Of a stretch of 64,000 nt of DNA, positions 25,201-32,881 are shown one piece after another (positions within the stretch are counted from its first letter, which is position 1; the number at the start of each line of letters is the position of its first letter). Made by a program: the position numbers and the translations under genes. The stretch comes from DATMER01 sp963741305 (GTDB lineage Bacteria > Acidobacteriota > Thermoanaerobaculia > Multivoradales > UBA5704): NCBI GenBank assembly GCA_963741305.1, contig CAVUHL010000003.1:2108001-2172000 (forward strand), in the 5' to 3' direction. The notes beneath the pieces were generated by a model, which searched no databases, was not told where the DNA came from, and worked only from the letters and a program-made list of their open reading frames with translations.

Positions 25201-27101
25201 CGGGCTCGACCCTCTCCTTCGAAACGCTGGCCTGCGAGGGAGCCGGCCCGGCGACAGAAGGCTTTTTCCTCGAGCACCGCCGCCAGGGATGCAGCGGCGC
25301 CGGCCCGGCCGTTCTCCTGTGGTGGACGGCTCCGAGCGGAGCCAGCGGTACTTTCACCGTGCGGCGTACGGATGGGGTCTACTCGGCAACCGTCAACTCG
25401 TCGCAGCAGGGCATGGTGCACCTGGTGACCAGCCTCCTGGTTCCCGGCGAGACCTACGGCTTCTATGTCGAGGGAACGCTGAACGGAAGCCCCATCCAGA
25501 CGAACGCCGTTACGATGCCGGTCATCTCGGATGAATGCAGGCTGCCGGTGGGAGCGAGCGATGCTCCCCACCTGCCTCTCGTGTGGGCAGGCATACCCTT
25601 TTGCAGCGGAAGCACGGCCTCGGTGCCCATTCACTGGACGCCGGTGGGCGGGGCGGCCTCGTACACCCTCACCCGCTTCGACAATGCCGCCGCCCTGTCC
25701 ACGCCTTATCCCAATCTGACCGGTACCAGCGCCGTCGATTCCGGCCTGCTGCCGGGAGGCGAATACCAGTACCATCTGGAAGCCTTCGGGAGCGCCGGCA
25801 GCCGCGTCGCGAACCAGTTCGGCGTGTTCATTCCCTCGGATATCTGCGGCGAGCCGTCCGCGCCCGGCCCGTTCTCGGCGCAGGTGAGCGCACCCGTGTG
25901 CAACGCGGGACAGGGATCGGTCACCTTGAGCTGGACATCGTCGTCGGGCGCAAAACCCATGCGCACCTTCTGGGCCGACGACGGATTCACGCACGGCTCC
26001 GGGACGACATTCGTCGGCACTTCCAAGCAGATCAACGGCATCCGGCCAGGGGCGCTCGTCAAGCTCATGGTCCAGGCCGAGAGCTCGGCGACGCCGGGCC
26101 GGTACCGCAGCCTGATGTTCGCGCAGCGCATCCCGGTCGACATCTGCGGCGCGGGGACGCTGCCGCCCTCGGTGAGCGCTCTCCCTGCAGCCTACGTCCA
26201 GGAGCAGCAAGCGCTCCTGCGCGCTTCGGTGATTCCGAATGCGAGCTCGTCCTTTGTCTATCTCGACTGGGGAACGTCCACGAGCTATGGGCTCACAACG
26301 CCCACGAGAAGCTCGGGTGAGGGATACCGCAGCGTGAATCTCGGCGAGACGGTCACCGGCCTCACCTGCGGCACCACCTACCATTTCAGGGGCCGCGCCA
26401 CCAATCCTGTAGGCGAAACCACGGGCCCATCCTCTTCGTTCACGACGCTTCCATGCTGCTACCCGCTCTCCCGATCCCTCAACGATCCGAGCGGAGGCGG
26501 CATCCCGGCAGCTTCTCCTCTTCAGAGCCCGGGCTGCCCGGCGGGACAGTACTCGCCTGGCCAGACGATTCAGGTTTCGGCAAGCCCCGCATCCGGCTGG
26601 CAGGTGGGTAACTGGGCAGGGACGCAGAACGACGGCAGCACGGCTACGACAAACACCGTGCTGATGCCCGCCACCCCTCATTCTGTGCAGGTGAACTACG
26701 TGCACCCCATCGATTCTTCGACGTCTCTGGACTTTTACACGCTCATTCCCTGCCGGCTGATCGATACGCGACAGACGGCAACACCCCTGCGCTCCGAACC
26801 GGGCCCGCTGCGGACAGTTCAAGTATCAGGCGTCTGCGGCGTTCCAGCCTCTGCGCGCGCAGTATCCATCAATACGACGGTGGTAGCCGCGACTGCCGGG
26901 GGCTTCGTTACCCTGTTTCCCGCCGATCAATTGCAGCCGGGAACGAGCTCGATCAACTTTGGCGTGGGGCAGACCCGGGCCAATAACGCCGTGCTACCCA
27001 TCTCGACAGGCGGCCTCCTGGGTGTGGTGGCCACTCTGACAGGCACCGGACAGGTAGATCTTGTGGTGGATGTCAACGGATACTTTGCGCCAAGCCCCTG
27101 A
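22245..27101 (+). CDS. giant secreted M23 peptidase with Fn3/Ig-like repeats
   Basis: 1618 residues from the GTG at 22245 (GTGA overlap). After a signal peptide (ALVCLLLIGGPAFA) comes an M23 endopeptidase domain with GGHTGTDF and HLHFG zinc ligands, then an SH3-like region (VNVRDAAAG...GWSVEDQLE). About 1000 residues of Fn3/Ig-like modules follow, many sharing the phrase LNMTVNP...GLxCGTTYYFRARA. The C-terminal domain starts YTLIPCRLIDTR and ends VDLVVDVNGYFAP, a module common in secreted acidobacterial proteins. Cuts peptidoglycan cross-links or peptide substrates at the surface (family knowledge). Much longer than ordinary M23 enzymes. Confidence 0.88.
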   Translation: MKTATALVCLLLIGGPAFAQGELFRLPLTSNTTGHYYFDHDTGSGCKDWQCDTSCDGSNNAYGGHTGTDFSGGGLDVHAAATGWIIDVRNDRPPCTVCPDPPIYDNFPQECQPVEGNWVQLQHSGGTRTSYLHMEKGTVIGKQLYDRVECGEILGKSGSSGAACGAHLHFGLRVNGERQDPFKGTCNNISKSWWVNQGTGSPGTACAASPFKFANGNCIRTTAAVNVRDAAAGGFIREQPAGSLGTIIGGPEGEPFSGGFYVWWRIRWSDGQEGWSVEDQLEKGQCGVAPSPPANLAQVSCNGSVLPAGGSTNTDTLRLRGTVSGSAGSQLRLEIELRPRTTAFTGEPTHTSDPVSSGSTAVVKSVTSLANDDYHWRARTVEGTLASNWASFGNNADSAADFTVAASSCILCTFGEGARVFAGACSNPLSVSLSASPSSGTAPMADVDLTASVSGTATGTINYTFYCNRPDLGTDITPGWNAKFDGVTSNPKTAADVCDYSAAGTYTAKVIAERGAYAAEKRTTITVGQPSPGGAPVVTTLAATSITQSSASLNMTVNPGGSATSVWFNWGTSTSVSQSLSSQGVGAGAVSIPASITLSGLSCGTTYYFRARAQNGLGSASPGAVLSFPTAACGCGTSQSTELIRNGDFQDDGDFWTLKNDFHADGFAYLSKSDGSAGDGLNGEIYQNVTIPANATSATLTFWTRISTSEPAGGAAQDFLNATLQRTTGTFLSSLAIYSNQDASGSYVKRTFNLVNFIGQTFRIHFLGVTNVDAQPTLFRIDDVSLSVTVPAGSEPNVTTDAADQITDSSVRLNMTVDPNDDATTAWFDLEIDDSSPNTDTEHIAVGCGSQSRSASISVYGLQCDSTYYFEANAQNAHGSDDGTTRQFKTAACAGGGDGPGADTDPAVNIASNSATLTADVDANGLSTQAWFAWGTTAGNLNQETPHQPVGSEPGSVDFSYDLSGLACGTTYYFQNRASNSAGQDSGSTLSFETLACEGAGPATEGFFLEHRRQGCSGAGPAVLLWWTAPSGASGTFTVRRTDGVYSATVNSSQQGMVHLVTSLLVPGETYGFYVEGTLNGSPIQTNAVTMPVISDECRLPVGASDAPHLPLVWAGIPFCSGSTASVPIHWTPVGGAASYTLTRFDNAAALSTPYPNLTGTSAVDSGLLPGGEYQYHLEAFGSAGSRVANQFGVFIPSDICGEPSAPGPFSAQVSAPVCNAGQGSVTLSWTSSSGAKPMRTFWADDGFTHGSGTTFVGTSKQINGIRPGALVKLMVQAESSATPGRYRSLMFAQRIPVDICGAGTLPPSVSALPAAYVQEQQALLRASVIPNASSSFVYLDWGTSTSYGLTTPTRSSGEGYRSVNLGETVTGLTCGTTYHFRGRATNPVGETTGPSSSFTTLPCCYPLSRSLNDPSGGGIPAASPLQSPGCPAGQYSPGQTIQVSASPASGWQVGNWAGTQNDGSTATTNTVLMPATPHSVQVNYVHPIDSSTSLDFYTLIPCRLIDTRQTATPLRSEPGPLRTVQVSGVCGVPASARAVSINTTVVAATAGGFVTLFPADQLQPGTSSINFGVGQTRANNAVLPISTGGLLGVVATLTGTGQVDLVVDVNGYFAPSP

Positions 27102-27512
27102 GCGCAAGCCCGTCGATTGAGCTAGAGGAATTGCCGAGCCAGGAGTAATTGGAGCGACAATTGTGAGTTAGCTAAGAGGGACCGGCGGTGAGCGCTGGGA
27201 AAGTGCAAGCCAGGGGGGCGGAGCTGCGCACGAAGCGCAGAGCTTCGTCCGCGAGGCGAAGGTTTGCGGGGCTGGGCTTCAGGCGGGAGGGCTGGCCGCC
27301 CGCGGCCAGGCCGTCGACGCGGTCGAGGGCCCCCCAACTCATCGAGGTGAGGGGCGCAGTTGGCGGCTGCAGGTCGTCCTTCCCGGAGGTTGGCGGGGAA
27401 TGCCCGGGAGGCTTGATTCGTGCCGGCGTAGGCCATGAGGACCGGCCGAGCGGTGCGATCCCTTGGCTCCGAATCCATAGTGGTCCTGCGGTGGAGGAAG
27501 ACCTTCAACCCG
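27102..27512. other. intergenic, no gene seen
   Basis: 411 bp of GC-rich sequence between convergent genes. Two small hairpins lie near 27225-27265 (CTGCGC/GCGCAG and CTTCG/CGAAG). An open frame on the plus strand is Arg/Ser/Gly-rich with no protein-like character, so I do not call it. Confidence 0.5.
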
Positions 27513-28787
27513 TCAGAAACACAGACCGTAGAGGGTCAGGGAAGAACAAGGGGAGTTCGCGTTGTCTAGCTGCAGGGCGTCGACGCCGACACTGAACAAA
27601 CCATAGTGCTTCAAGGAAGTCGTCATCCACATCTGTGCATATGAGTCACCATAAGCCGGGTTGTTGGGGTGCTGCAGGATCAGGGATGCCCATCCAGAGT
27701 TGAAGGGAGCGAGCAGGTCGGCGGCGATGTCCACCCGCTGAGCCTCGTTCGGGATATGGATGTCCTGATCGCACGTCGGGTCACCCGGCGGGCAACAACC
27801 CAGGTTGTTCACCATTTGCTCCCAGTCGTCAAAGATGATAATCGAGGTGCTTTCCAGCGGATACCAGGAAGGGGGGCCAGCAAAGGCGCAGTTGTATGCA
27901 GTGTCTGAGTCATTTGCTTCGCGCCAGACCACGAACTCGGTGTTGCTCCAAGTGTTGCTGTTGGAATAATAGCCAGCCGCCATTGCGGTCGGGAGGGCTT
28001 CGCGGGCGTCGTCAGCCGTGGCGCCGTTGTAACGGCCGTAGAAAGTGTGGTCGCCAGGCACGAAGCAGGTCGGGCAGGACTCGATGTGCACCAAAGCGTT
28101 GCCCTCAGCCGAGTTATTGGAGAGATCGACGTACACGTAATCGCCCCAGAGGACGTTCTGGTCGGTCGCGAACGGAGCGTAGAATGCCCAGTCTGAGGGG
28201 AAGAACAGGTTGCAGGCGTTGACGGTGTCGACCGTGACGTAGCCGCGCAGGATGTTGGTGCTGGGCTGCTTGGAACCGGCGCAATTGCCGGTCGCCGGGG
28301 ACTTCTTGCCCTGGAACCAGGCCTGGAGGTGGGCGCGGAACGAAGCGCTCACCGCGCCCGGCGCGTACGGCAGCACGGAGCAGGACGCGAAGTTGATGTC
28401 CTGCGAAGCGGGACCCTGCGGGCTGATCGTGTCGGCCGGATCCTGACCAGCGGAAGCCGTGCTCGGCAGGTTGCCGTTGACGAAAATATCCCTCAGGTCG
28501 ATGGTTTCTCGGTCATAGCCCGTCAGGTACACATCGAAATCCAGAGCTGGCACGGACTGGTCCGTCCAGACCGTTACATGCGCCAGAACAGCGGTTTGTG
28601 AAGCGTTGTTGATTGTGAAGAAGGTGTTTACGCCGTTGCTGTTGGCAATGTCCACTTCGAAGTAAGGCAACAGCAGGGTGGCGGCGGGCACGTTGTCGAT
28701 CGTGCCGATCACCGCGGACGCCGGACTGCTCGAGCCGAGCAGCAGAGCCACGAGGGGAAGAGAGAAGCAAGTCTTTCTCATTCTCAT
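27513..28787 (-). CDS. secreted hypothetical protein
   Basis: 424 residues. AAGGAG lies 9 nt before the ATG at 28787, and a signal peptide (FSLPLVALLLGSSSPASA) follows. The mature protein is acidic, aromatic-rich and beta-like, with paired cysteines (SCPTCF, GCCPPGDPTCDQD, and SSLTLYGLCF at the end). It opens TIDNVPAATLLLPYFEVD, a phrase I associate with uncharacterised secreted proteins of this phylum. Function unknown. Confidence 0.8.
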   Translation of the reverse strand: MRMRKTCFSLPLVALLLGSSSPASAVIGTIDNVPAATLLLPYFEVDIANSNGVNTFFTINNASQTAVLAHVTVWTDQSVPALDFDVYLTGYDRETIDLRDIFVNGNLPSTASAGQDPADTISPQGPASQDINFASCSVLPYAPGAVSASFRAHLQAWFQGKKSPATGNCAGSKQPSTNILRGYVTVDTVNACNLFFPSDWAFYAPFATDQNVLWGDYVYVDLSNNSAEGNALVHIESCPTCFVPGDHTFYGRYNGATADDAREALPTAMAAGYYSNSNTWSNTEFVVWREANDSDTAYNCAFAGPPSWYPLESTSIIIFDDWEQMVNNLGCCPPGDPTCDQDIHIPNEAQRVDIAADLLAPFNSGWASLILQHPNNPAYGDSYAQMWMTTSLKHYGLFSVGVDALQLDNANSPCSSLTLYGLCF

Positions 28788-28963
28788 TGGCGGTAACTCC
28801 TTGTCTGAAGGGCTGGCAGGAGAGCCTCGTTCAGCCTCTGGGTTTAAGCATCAAGTCAGCGCGCCTCATTATGGCATCATTCAGAAAATAGTAAAGTACT
28901 GAGTACCAGCGAGTCCTCCACGCGGGCGAGCTTCGGTCGAGCCTGTGTAAATCTCTTTCTGCC

Positions 28964-29013
28964 GATGGTGCCGATAATTGTACTTAGCGGCACCATCATG
29001 AGAGGCGCTCTCA
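28964..29013. repeat. two adjacent perfect hairpins
   Basis: GATGGTGCCG (28964-28973) and CGGCACCATC (28988-28997) form a perfect 10-bp stem around 14 nt of AT-rich loop. Immediately after it, TGAGAG-GCG-CTCTCA (28999-29013) forms a second dyad. No T-tract follows. They could be a protein-binding or mobile-element terminal site, or a structured RNA. Confidence 0.45.
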
Positions 29014-29396
29014 ATTCCTCGCGCGGGGAGGCGGCCGCTTGAAGAAACTCGATGCTTCCTGGGAGGCAACAAAGACTCCACGCGAGCAGGTTCGGGGCCG
29101 CTCCCTCCGCTGTCCAGTTCTTCGTGGAGCTGGTCTGAAGGCGATTCAGCCAGCCGTGAGCGAGTGAGAGGACGGAGCTTGCACTCGGCGAGCGGAGCCC
29201 CTCGCTTCGCTCAAGCCTCTGCGCGCCGACGCCAAGGTTCAATCGACGACGCTTCGCGGTCGGGCCGTCTGCTTGCGATGGATCGCCTCCTGATCCGCAT
29301 GGAAGTCCTTCCGCTCCCTCTGGAGCGTGACCTTCGCCTCCAACTACGCGAGCATCTGGGCAATGGACAGGTGCAGAGCCATCCGAACTTCCTGCT

Positions 29397-29640
29397 TTGT
29401 CGCATAATTGGGATAAGTTGCGTCATGGACTATGTCAGCATCGCCAAAGGCGCGCGAAACGTCGCGAAGAGCCTATCCATTGTCGCGAAGACTACTATCT
29501 TCCCTGCAAGGATACCATGCCTGCCCGTCGGCAATTAGTTAACTGCGACAAAGAGGAGGCGAGAAGGCCGAATATCCAGGAGATCTGCTATGTTTATCGA
29601 CGTCTATGCGACGCTATGCGCGGTTTGTGCGACAAAATAG
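29397..29640 (+). repeat. degenerate 20-21-bp array related to the 2.6-kb array
   Basis: Cores TGTCGCAT, TGCGTCAT, ATCGCCAA, GTCGCGAA and TGTCGCGAA at about 29398, 29418, 29438, 29460 and 29480 step by 20-22 bp. Inverse cores TGCGACA/TGCGACG occur at about 29544, 29607 and 29628. The palindromic TCGCGA-type core is the same as in the array at 2590-3280, but copies are more decayed. Confidence 0.5.
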
Positions 29641-30030
29641 CTTTCCCATTAAGCATTGTGCGCGTTAAGTGCTGCAAAGATTGAGAGGCGCGAGCATCGC
29701 AGAGGTGTCTCTGCGCGATAGAGCGTTGTTAGTTGAATGAGGATCGTGAGGCGGAAAGCTCGGTGCAGAGGGAAAGTCGCAATCCCTGTGCTATTTGCTA
29801 CATAATGCGCGATTTGAGCCGCACCGGGGTGGATCTTTGCTACAAATGGCGGGGGCAGGGCCAACCCTTGGCTTGAGCTTCAACACTCACCCGGAACTTC
29901 CTCTGCTCGGCATCACGGCTCGCCACCAGATGAGATAGAACCTCCCCTCGCAACAGTCTAAAGCTGAACACGAGCGGCGCCCGGCTTGGGCGCTCCACCG
30001 AAAACGTTGCAAAAAGGGGAGGACACGGCA

Positions 30031-30282
30031 ATGGCAATCTTGAGGGGAACGTTCGACGGCAATGTGATACCCGACCATCTCATTCTAGACAGCGCGGGTG
30101 TCGACACGTTTCTCGTGGTTTCGAACAACGGCCCTGGTAGTATAGGAGTGGAAATTTCGTTGGGACCACCCGTCATCATCCAATACGCAAACAGCCAAGC
30201 CTTCTTTCTGCCTTCAGGGACCAGAGTAAGCATCCACGGGCCGTCATGCACCGCCTCCTGGGAGCTTGCGGTCCCCGGGTGA
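30031..30282 (+). CDS. small beta-rich hypothetical protein
   Basis: 83 residues, ATG preceded by AAAAGGGGAGGACACGGCA, a good ribosome-binding site. Predicted beta strands (TFLVVSNNGPGSIGVEISLG, FFLPSGTRVSIHG) suggest a small barrel or Ig-like fold. No signal peptide, no known family. It stands alone in a gene-poor stretch. Confidence 0.55.
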   Translation: MAILRGTFDGNVIPDHLILDSAGVDTFLVVSNNGPGSIGVEISLGPPVIIQYANSQAFFLPSGTRVSIHGPSCTASWELAVPG

Positions 30283-30526
30283 CGAGACTGAACCTGGCGC
30301 CGGCTCCTTTTCGCAGAGGGCCGGCGACCCGCCACGTTCGAGGAGCCGGCCATCGGCCATGTGGTAGATTCCCGAAGCGTTTTTCGGGGGAGTGCGGCGA
30401 TGACACTCCCGAAGCGCCTTCTGGCGAGCTTTCCAAGTTGACCATCTTCAATTTCCCAATCCCCATCTAGAGCGTAGGCGTCTTGGAGCTTCTCTGCGGC
30501 GGCTTGTAGGTTTTGTCGTTGCCTGG

Positions 30527-31636
30527 ATGGGCCTCTGGTGGGCGATCCTCGGTGGATTTCTCGCCCCTGTGCTGCCGGGCCATGGGTTGCCTGTCCTGAT
30601 GGCGGCGCTCGTCGCGGCCACTCCGCTCCTGGTCTTCGGCCGGATGCGCTCCAAGGGGATCTATCCCTCGGCGGCCATCCGCTTGTGGGTCTTCCGTCCG
30701 TTCTGGTATGTCCAACTGAGCCTCCCGCTGATCGCGGCCGGGGGCGTGATCGGCTTTCTGGCCGGCGCTCCTTTCGGCGCTGCGGTGTCCGCGGCCCGGT
30801 GGGCGCTTCTGATCACGGCGTCGGCCTTTGCCGTCGCGGCCGTCGTGGGCTACATCGGCTCGCGGTGGCTTCGGGTGAAGGAGTTGGACGCGTGCTTTCC
30901 GGACCTCCCCGAGCCGTTGGAGGGGATGCGGATCGTGCAGGTCTCCGATCTCCATGTGGGGCCGCACACGCCGCGTAGCTATCTCGCTTCGGTCACCCGG
31001 AAGGTCCGGGATGCGCGCCCCGACCTCATCGCGGTCACCGGCGATCAGGTGGACGACTACGCGCGTGATGTCGTCTACTTTGCCGAAGCCTTCGCGGGAC
31101 TCTCGGCGCCGCACGGAGTCTTTGCCGTTCCGGGCAATCACGACGTGTACGCGGGATGGTCCGCGGTCCGCACGGGGCTGGAGGCGATGGGGATCACAGT
31201 CCTCGTGAACGACGCTGTCGAGGTCCTGCGTGCGACGGGCTCCTTCTGGGTGGCCGGCACGGGAGATCCGGCGGGCTCCCGGGGGGGCGGGGCCGCGCCC
31301 GACCTGGACCGGACCCTGGCGCGTGTGCCGGAGGGAGCGTTCACGATCGCGCTGGCCCACAACCCCGCGCTCTGGCCCGGGCTCGCCCAGCGCGGCGTCC
31401 ACCTGACGCTCAGTGGGCACACTCATTACGGCCAGTTGTCCATTCCCAGTCTGGGCTGGAGCCTGGCTTCACCCTTTCTGGAGCACGCCATGGGGGCCCA
31501 CCGTCTCGCGGAGTCCCTGCTCTACATCAACCCTGGGACCAACTACTGGGCCTTGCCCCTCCGGATCGGTGCTCTCCCAGAAGTCACGGTGCTGACGCTC
31601 CGGCGTTCCATGGGCCGCGAAGCGGAAATCAAATGA
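30527..31636 (+). CDS. membrane-anchored metallophosphoesterase (YaeI-like)
   Basis: 369 residues. Three or four N-terminal membrane helices (about 1-110) precede a calcineurin-like phosphatase domain with the full motif series SDLH, GDQVDD, PGNHDVY, ALAHNP and SGHTHYGQ. This architecture matches YaeI-type phosphodiesterases. The catalytic domain probably sits at the membrane surface. Substrate unknown. Confidence 0.92.
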   Translation: MGLWWAILGGFLAPVLPGHGLPVLMAALVAATPLLVFGRMRSKGIYPSAAIRLWVFRPFWYVQLSLPLIAAGGVIGFLAGAPFGAAVSAARWALLITASAFAVAAVVGYIGSRWLRVKELDACFPDLPEPLEGMRIVQVSDLHVGPHTPRSYLASVTRKVRDARPDLIAVTGDQVDDYARDVVYFAEAFAGLSAPHGVFAVPGNHDVYAGWSAVRTGLEAMGITVLVNDAVEVLRATGSFWVAGTGDPAGSRGGGAAPDLDRTLARVPEGAFTIALAHNPALWPGLAQRGVHLTLSGHTHYGQLSIPSLGWSLASPFLEHAMGAHRLAESLLYINPGTNYWALPLRIGALPEVTVLTLRRSMGREAEIK

Positions 31637-31673
31637 TACGATCACACCCATTCAACCCTGAGAGGGGGACTGG

Positions 31674-32123
31674 ATGAAGGCGGGAGAGCTTTCCACGATT
31701 CTTGTCGGCCGCCGCGTCACCGACCGGCAGTTGGCGGGTAACTCCTTTTCAATTTGGCTCGACACCGAGGAGGTAGGCCTCGCCGGCTGGACCGTCTGGC
31801 TTGAGCCGACATGGAACCTGGTTGGCCCGGACGGCGTCATCGCGGGTTCCCGGCAAGCGCAGGATGAGGAAGAGGAGACCGGGTGGAAGTCGGTGACGGA
31901 CGCGATCGACATCCTGATCGGCCGTGTCCTGGAGGCCCTCGAAATCGACCCGCGGACCGGCGACCTCGTCGTTACCTTCAGCGGTGGCCTGGTCGCGCGT
32001 ACGTTCGTATCCGATCCGCGCGAGGACTTCCTGTGGCGCGTCCGCGAGTTGAGCACGGACCGCTTTGTCGTTGGCGGGGCTCGCCAAGCCGGTCCATCAT
32101 GCACCAGCCAACCCGAACAATGA
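31674..32123 (+). CDS. hypothetical cytoplasmic protein
   Basis: 149 residues, acidic, no recognised domain. A short beta-rich start (STILVGRRVTDRQLAGNSFSIWL) and later LVVTFSGGLVARTF recall small immunity-like proteins, but that is only an impression. AGAGGGGG precedes the ATG. The TGA overlaps the ATG of the next lipoprotein gene (ATGA), so the two are coupled. Confidence 0.65.
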   Translation: MKAGELSTILVGRRVTDRQLAGNSFSIWLDTEEVGLAGWTVWLEPTWNLVGPDGVIAGSRQAQDEEEETGWKSVTDAIDILIGRVLEALEIDPRTGDLVVTFSGGLVARTFVSDPREDFLWRVRELSTDRFVVGGARQAGPSCTSQPEQ

Positions 32124-32806
32124 AAAAGCACGCCATGCCGTTCTGGGTCACTGCGCAAGCACTGGCAGTTTGCTCGTTGCTCACCACTGGATGCCATAAT
32201 GCATCTCCTCGGTCCTCGCAGGTGGTTGCTGATTCCATCAGTGGGTTTTCCGGCGAGCAGGGAGCCAACGGCTGGTCCTACGGATATTGGGACCACACCG
32301 CCGATACCGACAAGAGCTACAACCAGGCGGCAGACTTTCACCTGCTCCGGCACTTTGGCAGCGACCCGATCAATCAATTGAGCACTCGCCCTGAGCTCGG
32401 GATTGGCCAGCTGTGGACGCTACAGGATGGCCTGTACTACACCTCTCTGTGGGCAGGGGGCGGGCACCCCAATGGCACCATGTATTTGGGGGAACACGCC
32501 CAGGTAGAGCATTGGGCGGTGCGCCGCTGGGTCAGCACAGCCAATGGCCCCATCACCATCAGCGGCCACGCTGCCAAGGGCCTGGCTACGAATTGGGGAG
32601 GTGGTGTCCAGACGCGCATTGTCGTGGACGGTACGACGGTCTTTTCCGCCGCCATTGACAATAGCGGCACGAAGTATTCAGTCGACGCCACGGTCCACAG
32701 CGGCTCACTGGTTGATTTCCTCATCGGTCCGGGTCTGCCTGACGCCTACGCCGTCGGTATCACAGAGTTCACCGCCACCATACGAACCGGCTCTGCGTTA
32801 CCATGA
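32120..32806 (+). CDS. lipoprotein with jelly-roll-like domain
   Basis: 228 residues from the ATG at 32120. Signal peptide with lipobox LTTGC. The mature region (WTLQDGLYYTSLWAGGG, then RRWVSTANGPITISGHAAKG) resembles carbohydrate-binding or jelly-roll modules of environmental bacteria. Function unknown. Coupled to the preceding gene by a 4-nt overlap. Confidence 0.7.
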   Translation: MKKHAMPFWVTAQALAVCSLLTTGCHNASPRSSQVVADSISGFSGEQGANGWSYGYWDHTADTDKSYNQAADFHLLRHFGSDPINQLSTRPELGIGQLWTLQDGLYYTSLWAGGGHPNGTMYLGEHAQVEHWAVRRWVSTANGPITISGHAAKGLATNWGGGVQTRIVVDGTTVFSAAIDNSGTKYSVDATVHSGSLVDFLIGPGLPDAYAVGITEFTATIRTGSALP

Positions 32807-32881
32807 TCACGAGCCGCAGCAAACCTTGCCGGGCAGCGCCCGTATAAGAGCCACATCCTTTGCCGTCGAGGAGGCATGCTC

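Larger units (their letters stand above)
28788..30030. other. 1.2-kb region without convincing genes
   Basis: No frame has protein-like composition on either strand. The interval contains two adjacent hairpins at 28964-29013, short decayed-looking stretches at 29040-29340, and a 20-21-bp-period array at 29397-29640 that fades out towards 29850. It looks like a graveyard of mobile or repeat DNA. Confidence 0.55.

Noticed and set aside
27188..27595. 135-residue plus-strand frame
   Set aside because: Arg/Ser/Gly-rich shadow-like composition, no ribosome-binding site, runs antisense into the secreted protein gene at its end.
28877..29242. 121-residue minus-strand frame in the gene-poor region
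   Set aside because: Low-complexity translation with no recognisable domain or ribosome-binding site; it spans the hairpins.
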